Assembly (NCBI GenBank): GCA_902519405.1
Contig: CABYJX010000002.1
Span: 26,695-90,694, forward strand
Reading direction: 5' to 3'
Source of the DNA: an uncultured Gammaproteobacteria bacterium
GTDB taxonomy: Bacteria > Pseudomonadota > Gammaproteobacteria > Pseudomonadales > Halieaceae
Length of the DNA stretch: 64,000 bases
Of this stretch, positions 52,656-64,000 are shown one piece after another. Made by a program: the position numbers and the translations under genes. Each line of letters opens with the position of its first letter. Positions within the stretch are counted from its first letter, which is position 1. Below the pieces are notes generated by a model. That model was not told where the DNA came from, did no database searches, and worked only from the letters and a program-made list of their open reading frames with translations.

Positions 52656-53399
52656 ACAAGCGACGATCTCAGTTTTTCTGCTATAGGCCTGGAACCTAGG
52701 GAAGTTCAAATATACAAGGCTCTTCTGCAGCTTGGGCCTGCCTCAATACGAGACGTCGCAGCAGAATCTGGAATCAATCGAGGAACTACTTACGAAACAC
52801 TTAAAAAACTTGCCGAAAAAGGTATTGTAAATTACTTCCCAAGAGGCAAGCGAAGAGTCTTCCAAGCAGAGTCTCCAGAGAGATTGCTAAGCCTCGGTGA
52901 GGAACGACAGTCTGCTATTGATACAGCTATTCAGCTGCTGCGAGAAGAAATAGTACCCTCGTTGAAACAAGCTCAGCCAGAAATGAGCCTGGGGAACGTA
53001 AGATTCTATGAAGGGTACGACGGGGTCGCCTTAGTGCTAGGAGACATTTTAGAGACGACCGAAATGGAATCGGACGCTAGCTACTCCGTGATCTCTACAC
53101 AAAGACTCAGAGAGCACCTCTACAAACCATTTCCTAACTTTACTAGGCAACGCGTTAACAAGGGGATAAAGGTGAGGGTAATTGCAGTAGGCGATGGAGG
53201 AGATGATGCCGAGCTCGCCGAACGAAAATGGCTACCTAGGGGAAAGGCCTCAGATGCTTCATACATAGCGATATATCCACCAAAAGTCGCAATGATTACA
53301 TTGGCTCGCCCGAACTACCCAGTAGTGATAATTATCGATTCAGCTGCTATCGCCTCCACACAACAAATAATGTTTAATACTCTGTGGGAATTTTTGTAG
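52650..53399 (+). CDS. TrmB-family (sugar-responsive type) transcriptional regulator
   Basis: HTH: GLEPREVQIYKALLQLGPASIRDVAAESGINRGTTYETLKKLAEKGIVNYFPRGKRRVFQAESPERLL, followed by a PLD-like effector region. Confidence 0.87.
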   Translation: MTTSDDLSFSAIGLEPREVQIYKALLQLGPASIRDVAAESGINRGTTYETLKKLAEKGIVNYFPRGKRRVFQAESPERLLSLGEERQSAIDTAIQLLREEIVPSLKQAQPEMSLGNVRFYEGYDGVALVLGDILETTEMESDASYSVISTQRLREHLYKPFPNFTRQRVNKGIKVRVIAVGDGGDDAELAERKWLPRGKASDASYIAIYPPKVAMITLARPNYPVVIIIDSAAIASTQQIMFNTLWEFL

Positions 53400-53412
53400 C
53401 TTTGCTGTGTTT

Positions 53413-53832
53413 CTAAGAACGTCCCCGCATTTTCTTTATCGCTGCAAGCTGCGCAACCGCTTCCGCAAGTTGCGCAGAAGCTCGTCCATAATCTAGCTCA
53501 CCGGCCTGATTCTCCATCGCGATTTCTGCTTCCCGTCGAGCCTCCTCAGCCGCGGCTTCATCCATATCATCCGCCCTAATGGCAGTATCTGCCAAAATTG
53601 AGACGACACCAGGTTGCACCTCTAAAAACCCCCCAGAGACATAAAATACTTCTTCCTCGCCAGAGGAGAAAACTATTCTTACAGGGCCTGGTCTCAGGGT
53701 AGTCAAAAGCGGAGCGTGTCCATGAACTATGCCAAGCTCTCCAAGAGAACCATTAGCCACTAACATTGTTATCTCGCCAGTAAAAATATCCCGCTCTGCA
53801 CTTACAATGTCGCACTGTATAGATGATGCCAT
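53413..53832 (-). CDS. atpC: ATP synthase epsilon subunit
   Basis: CDIVSAERDIFTGEITMLVANGSLGELGIVHGHAPLLT. Confidence 0.95.
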   Translation of the reverse strand: MASSIQCDIVSAERDIFTGEITMLVANGSLGELGIVHGHAPLLTTLRPGPVRIVFSSGEEEVFYVSGGFLEVQPGVVSILADTAIRADDMDEAAAEEARREAEIAMENQAGELDYGRASAQLAEAVAQLAAIKKMRGRS

Positions 53833-53860
53833 CTTAATTTCTCATCAATCCTCTTCGCTC

Positions 53861-55270
<1,410 letters not shown>

Positions 55271-55330
55271 CTAATTTTTCATTTTTATTTCTAGCGGCCA
55301 CGGCCACTAAAAAGGTGTTATTGTTGTGCA

Positions 55331-56194
55331 TCAACCAATCGCAGCTGCACCACTGACAATTTCTGACAGTTCCTGCGTAATTGCCGCTTGACGCGCCTTG
55401 TTATAAACCAATTGTAAGTCATCTATTAGCTCGCCAGCGTTTTCGGTGGCATTTTTCATCGCCAGCATTCGTGCCGCCTGCTCACAGGCACCATTTTCAA
55501 CCACCGCCTGATAAACCTGTGATTCAAGATACCTAGCCATGAGTTGGTTCAATACATCGTGGTTATCCGGCTCATAGATATAATCCCAGTGATTTTTGTA
55601 TTCATCATTATCCTCTGGCTCCAGAGGTAGCAACTGCTCTACTACAGGACTCTGCGTCATGGTGTTTACAAATTCGTTACGAACTAAAAAAAGCTTGTCT
55701 AGTTTGCCAGACTCAAATGCATCAAGCATGGTCTTAACGCCACCAATTAAGCTTTCTAAAGACGGCTCATCTCCCATATCTCGAACGGCGGCCACCACAT
55801 TTCCCCCGAAGCTATTAAAAAAATTTGCCGCTTTTCCACCTACGGTACAAATGTCAATTTTTGCTCCCGAGTCACTCCAATGCTTGATGGCTTTTATCGA
55901 GGCTTTAAACAGATTTATGTTCAGTCCCCCACAGAGTCCTCTGTCTGTGGATACGACCACAAAGCCCACTCTTTTTGCATCTCGCTGCTGCATGTAAACA
56001 TGTTGATATTCAGGCACGGAGTTTGCTACGTGGCCTACTACCGATCGAATACGAAGAGCGTATGGTTTTCCTACCTGCATACGATCCTGCGCTTTTCGCA
56101 TTTTACTTGCCGCTACCATCTCCATAGCACTAGTAATTTTTTGGGTGCTTTGGATACTTGATATTTTAGTGCGTATTTCTTTTCCCGCAGCCAT
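55331..56194 (-). CDS. atpG: ATP synthase gamma subunit
   Basis: [41 protein letters not shown]. Confidence 0.97.
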   Translation of the reverse strand: MAAGKEIRTKISSIQSTQKITSAMEMVAASKMRKAQDRMQVGKPYALRIRSVVGHVANSVPEYQHVYMQQRDAKRVGFVVVSTDRGLCGGLNINLFKASIKAIKHWSDSGAKIDICTVGGKAANFFNSFGGNVVAAVRDMGDEPSLESLIGGVKTMLDAFESGKLDKLFLVRNEFVNTMTQSPVVEQLLPLEPEDNDEYKNHWDYIYEPDNHDVLNQLMARYLESQVYQAVVENGACEQAARMLAMKNATENAGELIDDLQLVYNKARQAAITQELSEIVSGAAAIG

Positions 56195-56209
56195 AACTTA
56201 TCTCATCGG

Positions 56210-57754
56210 TTACCAGGTACTATTAGCTTTAAATGCCTCAAGCGCAGACTTGAAGATATTTTCGATGTCATCGTCATAGTCGCCGCTTGTCACTATGTCT
56301 GACATGGTCTTGCCGTGGTTCGAATGCATGTAAGATATCAATGCAGACTCAAAATCTCCGATCTTTTGAACCTCGACATCTTCCAAATAGCCCTCATTCG
56401 CCGCGTATAGCATCACACCCATTTCAGCAATACTTTTGGGGCTGTATTGACTTTGTTTCATGAGCTCTGTCACTCTCTCACCATGGTCGAGTTGGGCTCT
56501 AGTCGCTTCATCTAAGTCAGATGCAAACTGAGAAAAAGCCGCCAGCTCTCTATATTGTGCTAATGCTGTTCGAATTCCACCCGAAAGCTTTTTCATTATT
56601 TTAGTTTGGGCTGCACCCCCTACTCGAGATACAGAGATACCGGCGTTCATGGCTGGTCTGATACCAGCATTGAACATATCTGCTTCTAAAAATATTTGTC
56701 CGTCGGTAATTGAGATTACGTTGGTTGGGACAAAGGCTGATACATCTCCTGCCTGAGTCTCAATCACCGGAAGCGCTGTCAGGGAGCCAGTTTTTCCCTT
56801 CACATCACCCTTAGTTAGTTTCTCAACATGGTCCGCGTTTACTCGTGCCGCTCTTTCCAACAAACGAGAATGCAAATAAAAAACATCGCCAGGGTACGCT
56901 TCTCTTCCGGGAGGCCTGCGTAAAAGCAGAGAAATCTGCCGGTAGGCCCAAGCTTGTTTAGTTAAATCGTCATAAATTATAAGGGCATCTTCACCTCTGT
57001 CTCTATAATATTCACCCATAGTACACCCTGCAAAAGGCGCTAAAAATTGCATTGCGGCAGGATCGGATGCGGTCGCCGCTACCACGATTGTGTGTTCCAT
57101 GGCGCCATGTTCTTCGAGTTTTCTTACTACGGAAGCTACGGAGGACGCTTTTTGTCCCACGGCCACATAAATACACTTAATGCCCGTGCCTTTCTGGTTA
57201 ATAATAGCGTCTACAGCTATAGCCGTTTTTCCAACTTGTCTGTCACCAATGATAAGCTCTCTCTGACCACGACCGATTGGGACCATCGCGTCAATAGCTT
57301 TAAGACCAATTTGGACTGGCTGATCCACTGACTGTCTCGCAATAACGCCCGGCGCTACTTTTTCTAAAGCATCTGTTTCAGGGCATGTCACCGGACCCTT
57401 TCCATCTATTGGCGCACCCAAAGCATCTACAACTCGACCTTGCAATTCCGGACCGACGGGAACCTCCAAAATTCTTGAGGTACATCTGCAGCTCTGGCCT
57501 TCAGCGAGCCCTTTGTATTCTCCTAAGACAACAGCGCCGACGGAGTCTCGCTCCAAGTTGAGTGCCATGCCATAAGTGCCACCCTCAAACTCTATCATTT
57601 CTCCGTACATGACATCAGCGAGTCCATGAATACGAATAATGCCATCAGTTACAGAAACAATTGTGCCCTCATTTCTTGCCTCTGATTTCACATCAAGACT
57701 ATCAATACGATTCTTAATAATTTCGCTGATCTCGGATGGGTTCAGTTGTTGCAT
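56210..57754 (-). CDS. atpA: ATP synthase alpha subunit
   Basis: [48 protein letters not shown]. Confidence 0.98.
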   Translation of the reverse strand: MQQLNPSEISEIIKNRIDSLDVKSEARNEGTIVSVTDGIIRIHGLADVMYGEMIEFEGGTYGMALNLERDSVGAVVLGEYKGLAEGQSCRCTSRILEVPVGPELQGRVVDALGAPIDGKGPVTCPETDALEKVAPGVIARQSVDQPVQIGLKAIDAMVPIGRGQRELIIGDRQVGKTAIAVDAIINQKGTGIKCIYVAVGQKASSVASVVRKLEEHGAMEHTIVVAATASDPAAMQFLAPFAGCTMGEYYRDRGEDALIIYDDLTKQAWAYRQISLLLRRPPGREAYPGDVFYLHSRLLERAARVNADHVEKLTKGDVKGKTGSLTALPVIETQAGDVSAFVPTNVISITDGQIFLEADMFNAGIRPAMNAGISVSRVGGAAQTKIMKKLSGGIRTALAQYRELAAFSQFASDLDEATRAQLDHGERVTELMKQSQYSPKSIAEMGVMLYAANEGYLEDVEVQKIGDFESALISYMHSNHGKTMSDIVTSGDYDDDIENIFKSALEAFKANSTW

Positions 57755-57770
57755 CTTTTAATCCTCAGTC

Positions 57771-58307
57771 CTACAGTTCCATCGCTTCTGCGAGCATGGC
57801 TAATCGACCCTTGATAGAACCATCAATCACGGTGTCGCCCGCCCTAATTAAAATACCCCCCATTAAGGATGGGTCAATATGCTTCCTTAAGTTAACCTCT
57901 CGCTCTAAATGGCGAGATAGTCGATCCGATAGCTTTTCCAGATGCTTTTCGTCAAAATCAAATGCGCTGAAAATATCAACATCTATGATCTTTTGGATAT
58001 CCGCCTTATATTCTTCAAAAAGCCCAAAAATGGCCGGCAATAACGGAAGTCTTGAGTTAACAGACAAAATATTCAAAAAATTTGCTATCCCCTGCGGCAG
58101 GGTCTCTCCAATTACTTCTGTTAGTAGCGTGATGTGATTAGACGTGCTGAGAGACGGATTGTTAAGCTGATCCAAAATCTTTGGTTCCGAACTTATGACT
58201 GCAAGCATACCAAGCCTATCGCTCCAATCATTGATTGAACTGGTTTCACGCGCAGACTCAAATGCCGCTCGGGCATAGGGTCTGGCTAATGTCAATAGTT
58301 CTGCCAT
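57771..58307 (-). CDS. atpH: ATP synthase delta subunit
   Basis: LARPYARAAFE; GGILIRAGDTVIDGSIKGRLAML; operon position. Confidence 0.94.
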   Translation of the reverse strand: MAELLTLARPYARAAFESARETSSINDWSDRLGMLAVISSEPKILDQLNNPSLSTSNHITLLTEVIGETLPQGIANFLNILSVNSRLPLLPAIFGLFEEYKADIQKIIDVDIFSAFDFDEKHLEKLSDRLSRHLEREVNLRKHIDPSLMGGILIRAGDTVIDGSIKGRLAMLAEAMEL

Positions 58308-58318
58308 CTACCTGTTAA

Positions 58319-58792
58319 CTACCAATTTTCTGCTAGCTCTTCTATCAGCCGCTCATGGGTGTTTTGATTAATCTCGACTCCCAGCACCTTCTGAGCTCCT
58401 TGCATAGTCAGAGCTGAAAGCTCACCCCTGAGCTGTTCTTTAGCTCTTTGCCTTTCTTGTTCTATATCAGTTATGGCGCTTTCTTTTAGCCTCTCCGCCT
58501 CTGCCAGCGCTGCTTCCTTGGCCTCATCTAAAATCTGCACCGCTCGCTTGTTGGCCGCATCCACTATACCTGCAGCCTCCGCCTTAGCTTGCTGAAGCTC
58601 TTGTGCCACTGTTTCCTTGGCTACTGCGAGGTCATCATTTGCCCGATCAGCAGCTGCGAGACCGTCTGCGATCTTTTTCTCTCGTTCAGCCATAGCAGCT
58701 ATTATTGGAGGCCATACAAAACGCATACAAAAAACTACAAAACAAATGAACGCTATCATTTGTCCGAAGAGTGTTAGATTAATATTCACCAA
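58319..58792 (-). CDS. atpF: ATP synthase b subunit
   Basis: [30 protein letters not shown] segment plus long charged helix; operon position. Confidence 0.95.
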   Translation of the reverse strand: MVNINLTLFGQMIAFICFVVFCMRFVWPPIIAAMAEREKKIADGLAAADRANDDLAVAKETVAQELQQAKAEAAGIVDAANKRAVQILDEAKEAALAEAERLKESAITDIEQERQRAKEQLRGELSALTMQGAQKVLGVEINQNTHERLIEELAENW

Positions 58793-58856
58793 TTACTCCT
58801 AGTTTTAACCGCATTTTCACCTGAAAACTTTCGTGAAAGTGGCATCTTCTAATTAT

Positions 58857-59099
<243 letters not shown>

Positions 59100-59129
59100 C
59101 TAAAATTTACTTTCCTGTTTAAAATTAAT

Positions 59130-60047
<918 letters not shown>

Positions 60048-60437
60048 TTAGCCCTCCAATCCGCCAGCCCTAAACACACTGTGACCGAGAAAAAAAACTC
60101 CGCTTATTTGAATGGTATAAACCGTCAGGAACCCAGTAAAGACAGCCACTGGATATTCTGGACCAACCACCTTAAAAATCGCCATGAATCCTACTGCACT
60201 GAACATCAGTTTAACCACCTCTGCTAGATATATTCTAGAAAACGAAAGCGCAGTATCTTCTGCAAACGGAAATCTCATAAGAACCAAGCAAAACAATGCT
60301 TGAGGGACGACAGCAACCAGCCCCCCTAAGGCGAACTCTTTGGCAAGGGCAGCATCTACTGAAAAGATAAAAATCATACCGCTGATGATCAGAAGCAGGC
60401 CTTGCTGTAGCATTATTTTTCTTGGATAACCCAACAA
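60048..60437 (-). CDS. atpI: ATP synthase protein I
   Basis: Small four-TM protein at the head of the atp operon. Confidence 0.85.
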   Translation of the reverse strand: MLGYPRKIMLQQGLLLIISGMIFIFSVDAALAKEFALGGLVAVVPQALFCLVLMRFPFAEDTALSFSRIYLAEVVKLMFSAVGFMAIFKVVGPEYPVAVFTGFLTVYTIQISGVFFLGHSVFRAGGLEG

Positions 60438-60557
60438 TTAAGTTCCCTCGGGAAGCAATTTTCCAAATGACACCTGTTTTCCCGAGCGCCTACTTAGAAT
60501 ATCTTTATCTTAGAGGGCCGGCATTATAAGAGCATTGATTTAAGTGATCAACATCTA

Positions 60558-61448
60558 TCACTTTAGATGTGAAAGAATTCCTTGCAGTTCGTCTAAATTA
60601 TTATATGAAATTTCCAGCTTCCCTTTCCCAGAAGGGGTATGGATTATTTCGACTCTAGCTCCCAGCTTTTCTGATATGTCCAATTTTAACCGAGTCAAAT
60701 CCGGATCTTCTTTTGGTTTTGCTTTTTGTCTCGAGATAACTGGCTCTAAAAAGGTTCTGGCTAAGCGCTCTGTCTGGCGAACAGATAAGCTTTTTTCTAA
60801 TACTTCGTGAGCAGCTCTTTCTTGATCAACCGGGCTTAAAGATAATATTGCTCTTGCATGTCCCATTTCGATCTTCCCTGTCTCTAACAGCGATTTTATA
60901 CTTGACTGTAAGGAAGTGAGGCGAAGAAGGTTTGCAATGGTAGACCTCGATTTTCCCACAGCCTCTGCAACAGCAGATTGGGTCAAATTAAATTCGCTCT
61001 GCAATCTATGAAGCGCTTCAGCCTCTTCGATAGGGTTTAGGTCCTCACGTTGAAGATTTTCTATAATAGCCATCGCTATTGCTGCTTCATCTGTGACATC
61101 GCGTACTATGGCGCTTACGGCACCCATTCCAATGGCTTTGCACGCCCTCCAGCGGCGCTCGCCTGCGATTATTTCATAATGCACTTTTCCGACACCAGCA
61201 CCAATAGGCCTCACTATGATAGGTTGCATCAAGCCTTGTTTCTTTATGCTAGCGGCCAATTCATTAAGCGACTGTTGATCTAAGTGCCTCCTAGGCTGAT
61301 AGCGCCCACGCTGTATATTTCCTATTGGTATTTCTTTCAATAAATCGGAATCGCTACCAGCCTCATTTCCAATAAAATCATCGGAGGCTCCGGAAGCGCT
61401 TAACAGGGCATCCAATCCCTTTCCTAAACCACGTTTTTTTATGACCAT
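60558..61448 (-). CDS. parB: Chromosome partitioning protein ParB
   Basis: KRGLGKGLDALL; GERRWRACKAIGM; ENLQREDLNPIEEAEAL. Confidence 0.96.
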   Translation of the reverse strand: MVIKKRGLGKGLDALLSASGASDDFIGNEAGSDSDLLKEIPIGNIQRGRYQPRRHLDQQSLNELAASIKKQGLMQPIIVRPIGAGVGKVHYEIIAGERRWRACKAIGMGAVSAIVRDVTDEAAIAMAIIENLQREDLNPIEEAEALHRLQSEFNLTQSAVAEAVGKSRSTIANLLRLTSLQSSIKSLLETGKIEMGHARAILSLSPVDQERAAHEVLEKSLSVRQTERLARTFLEPVISRQKAKPKEDPDLTRLKLDISEKLGARVEIIHTPSGKGKLEISYNNLDELQGILSHLK

Positions 61449-61461
61449 GCCTCCTCTTTCG

Positions 61462-62262
61462 CTATATCGCGAGGTTTGCCTCTGCTGAATGGTTTTTTAT
61501 CTCTTGTCGACGAATCAGTTCCCCGGCTAGTGCCATATAGGCCTGAGATCCTTTTGACAGCCGATCATAATATAAAATCGGACGGCCATGACTAGGAGCT
61601 TCTGCTAAGCGGACGTTGCGCGGAATTACCGTTCGTAATACTTTATCTCCAAAGTGTTCGTGTAGCTGAGAAGACACATCGCTTGTTAAGCTGCTTCTGG
61701 GATCATACATAGTCCTCAATATTCCTGCGATCCCAAGCCTTTTATTAACCGATCTTCTAATGCCAGCTATAGTCTCTAACAATGAAGTTAAACCCTCCAA
61801 CGCAAAATACTCACATTGCATTGTAATTAAGATACTGTTTGATGCTACTAAAGCATTTAACGTCAAAATATTCAGCGAAGGAGGGCAATCGATTATTATG
61901 TAGTCAAATTCTTCAGAACAGGTTGAAAGCGCCCGTTCCAACTGTCTCTCTCGATCTGGTGATTCAAGTAACTTCAATTCCGCAGCTGTAAGATCCGTAT
62001 TAGCTGCCAGCAAAAAGAATCCTCCTGCCTCGATTGATAGAATGGCTGATTTTAGAGGCACAGCCCCCAAAAGCACCTCGTCGATGCCATTAGATAACGA
62101 ATACTTATCAATGCCTACCCCTGTTGTAGCATTCCCCTGAGGATCTATGTCCACCAACAACACCTTTTGTTTCATCGCCGCTAGAGATGCCGCTAGATTA
62201 ATTGCGGTAGTGGTTTTTCCAACACCACCTTTTTGGTTGGCAACCGATACCACTTTGACCAT
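61462..62262 (-). CDS. parA: Chromosome partitioning ATPase ParA
   Basis: VANQKGGVGKTTTAINLAASLA; DIDPQGNATTGVG; IIDCPPSLNILTLNAL. Confidence 0.96.
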   Translation of the reverse strand: MVKVVSVANQKGGVGKTTTAINLAASLAAMKQKVLLVDIDPQGNATTGVGIDKYSLSNGIDEVLLGAVPLKSAILSIEAGGFFLLAANTDLTAAELKLLESPDRERQLERALSTCSEEFDYIIIDCPPSLNILTLNALVASNSILITMQCEYFALEGLTSLLETIAGIRRSVNKRLGIAGILRTMYDPRSSLTSDVSSQLHEHFGDKVLRTVIPRNVRLAEAPSHGRPILYYDRLSKGSQAYMALAGELIRRQEIKNHSAEANLAI

Positions 62263-62288
62263 TTATTAAATCCTAAACTTGAAAAATT

Positions 62289-62927
62289 CTAAATTTTTAG
62301 TATGGGCTGCATCTCTACTGCGTGGCGGGGTAATTTTAAGGAAGGTATCTTTAACTCATGAATTTTCACCCTTGGGGACACTTTTCTCGCTGCTGCTATT
62401 TCACCCTCTGATAGTGCCGCCTTCATAGCTAGCACACTACCACTTGAAGCCACCAATCTCGAACAATTCAAAACTATTTTTTCTAATGAACTAAAAGCTC
62501 TACACACCACCATATCATAAGGGGAGGTTGGAACGTGCTTCTAGACCCGCTCATTTACAATTGTTATGTTATCCAAATCGAGGTAGGATTTGATTTCAAC
62601 TAAGAATCTAACCTTCTTCCCATTGCTATCCAAAAGCGCAAATGATGTGTCTGGCAATAATACCGCTATTGGAATTCCTGGAAATCCTGCTCCTGAACCA
62701 ACATCTATTATTCTCTTTCCTTTAAGCAATGGCAAAATAGCTGCACTGTCAAGAACATGTTTCACTATCATCTCATTGAGGTCTTTTAACCCAGTTAGAT
62801 TAAAAACTTTGTTCCAGCGCTTTAACAGAAACAAATGTCTGCAGCACTTATCCGCGGTCTCCTTCGAAAACGGCAACCCCATTGAAGCTAGCCCTTCTTC
62901 TACTTTTTTTTGAAAAGAATCCTCCAA
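62289..62927 (-). pseudogene. rsmG: 16S rRNA (guanine527-N7)-methyltransferase RsmG, interrupted by an in-frame TAG
   Basis: Same frame reads ...DVGSGAGFPGIPIAVLLP...NITIVNERV*KHVPTSPYDMVVCRAFSSLEKIV...; the two ORF-track pieces (62541-62927 and 62289-62513) join in frame across the stop at 62541-62543. Confidence 0.85.
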
Positions 62928-62928
62928 A

Positions 62929-63999
62929 TTAAGCTCGCTTCTCTTTATTATTATTTAAAGCATTTTTGTTATTACGGATAAAGATAAGTAGCTGGGTTAC
63001 TGCTGCTGGAGTAACTCCTGAAATTCTAGACGCTTGATCTAGTGTCTCCGGTTGTATCATCCTTAGTTTTTGTCTAACTTCTGTTGATAAACCAGCGACT
63101 AAGTCAAAATTAATATTTGGAGGAATTCGAGTATTCTTTTGTATACTTAGTTTCTCGACTTCTTTAAATTGGCGCTCTATATATCCTTCGTACTTAGCCT
63201 GTATTGTAATCTGTTCTGAGAACTCTAACTCAATCGGATCTAACTCTTCGATTTCCCGCAACAAGCTATGGTTTAACTCCGGTCTTTTTAATAATTCTAT
63301 TAAACTATAATCTCGTTTTATTGAAATATCTGTTCTGTTGAGCAGACGACTAGAAATACTGCTATCGGGGTGTATGCGGGTTTCAGAAATCCTCGTTTGT
63401 TCTTTTTCTATTATCTCTAACTTATTGCAAAATCGTTTCCAGCGTTTCTCTTCTACCAGTCCAAGGGACCTTCCAATTTCTGTTAACCTTAAATCGGCAT
63501 TATCCTGTCTTAAGAATAGACGATGTTCTGCTCGAGAGGTAAACATCCGATATGGCTCCTGTGTGCCTAACGTAACTAGATCACTTATCATCACACCTAA
63601 ATAAGAGTTCTCTCTTTTGGGTGTCCATGCAGATTTGTCCATGGCTCTTAATCCAGCGTTTAGACCAGCCAACAGTCCCTGTGCTGCAGCCTCTTCGTAC
63701 CCAGTAGTCCCATTAATTTGACCAGCAAAGTAAAGAGACCTAATTGCTCGGTTTTCTAGGGTAGAAAGAAGACCTCTTGGATCAAAAAAATCGTATTCGA
63801 TAGCATAGCCTGGTTGGATGATCTGCGCTTTTTCACAACCAACTATACTTCTTACCATTTTTAACTGGACGTCTTCTGGCAGACTCGTTGAAATCCCGTT
63901 TGGATATATCTCCTTTGTTTTTAAGCCCTCGGGCTCTAAAAAAACCTGGTGGGAATTCTTATCAGAAAATCGATGGACCTTATCTTCTATACTAGGGCA
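62929..63999 (-). CDS. mnmG: tRNA uridine-5-carboxymethylaminomethyl(34) synthesis enzyme MnmG, 5' truncated by the window edge
   Basis: Frame open to the window end: [85 protein letters not shown]. Confidence 0.95.
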   Translation of the reverse strand, partial: CPSIEDKVHRFSDKNSHQVFLEPEGLKTKEIYPNGISTSLPEDVQLKMVRSIVGCEKAQIIQPGYAIEYDFFDPRGLLSTLENRAIRSLYFAGQINGTTGYEEAAAQGLLAGLNAGLRAMDKSAWTPKRENSYLGVMISDLVTLGTQEPYRMFTSRAEHRLFLRQDNADLRLTEIGRSLGLVEEKRWKRFCNKLEIIEKEQTRISETRIHPDSSISSRLLNRTDISIKRDYSLIELLKRPELNHSLLREIEELDPIELEFSEQITIQAKYEGYIERQFKEVEKLSIQKNTRIPPNINFDLVAGLSTEVRQKLRMIQPETLDQASRISGVTPAAVTQLLIFIRNNKNALNNNKEKRA

Positions 64000-64000
64000 G

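Noticed and set aside
60558-62262. Search for parS (TGTTTCACGTGAAACA-like) near parAB
   Set aside because: No full palindrome seen by eye in the parAB/rsmG/mnmG region; only half-site-like strings. A computed scan is needed.

Overview
This 64-kb window is a gene-dense, moderately AT-rich bacterial chromosome segment. Gene content and order are typical of a gammaproteobacterium, probably a marine or uncultivated one (inference). It begins inside yqgE and ends inside mnmG, near the usual gidA/parAB/atp origin-proximal neighbourhood. Most of it is housekeeping: ruvX, pilT, proC, metXW, rdgB, hemW, trmB, rpoH-ftsX-ftsE-ftsY, rsmD, coaD, mutM, rpmG/rpmB, coaBC, argB, slmA, pyrE, rph, yicC, gmk, rpoZ, spoT, ridA, recG, a rubredoxin-reductase fusion, ubiC/ubiA, yaaA, a TRAP transporter, uvrD, rmuC, glmUS, atpIBEFHAGDC, parAB, rsmG and mnmG. 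A short accessory stretch (about 40.6-49.2 kb) carries a serine hydrolase, MAPEG protein, aldehyde dehydrogenase, PQQ-cytochrome c dehydrogenase, NTF2-like protein, SDR and class II aldolase, with decayed gene relics between them. The observations I rate highest are: (1) two near-identical TGTCA-N9-TGACA palindromes in the divergent region between glmU and a TrmB-family regulator, a candidate undescribed control circuit for amino-sugar synthesis; (2) a perfect CIRCE element just upstream of rpoH, suggesting HrcA control of sigma-32; (3) an in-frame amber codon splitting an otherwise intact rsmG; (4) a PQQ-dehydrogenase C-terminal relic carrying two nonsense codons, which the ORF track does not show. 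No CRISPR array, prophage, rRNA, tRNA or defence island was recognised. All family calls come from reading motifs by eye; no database search was run.
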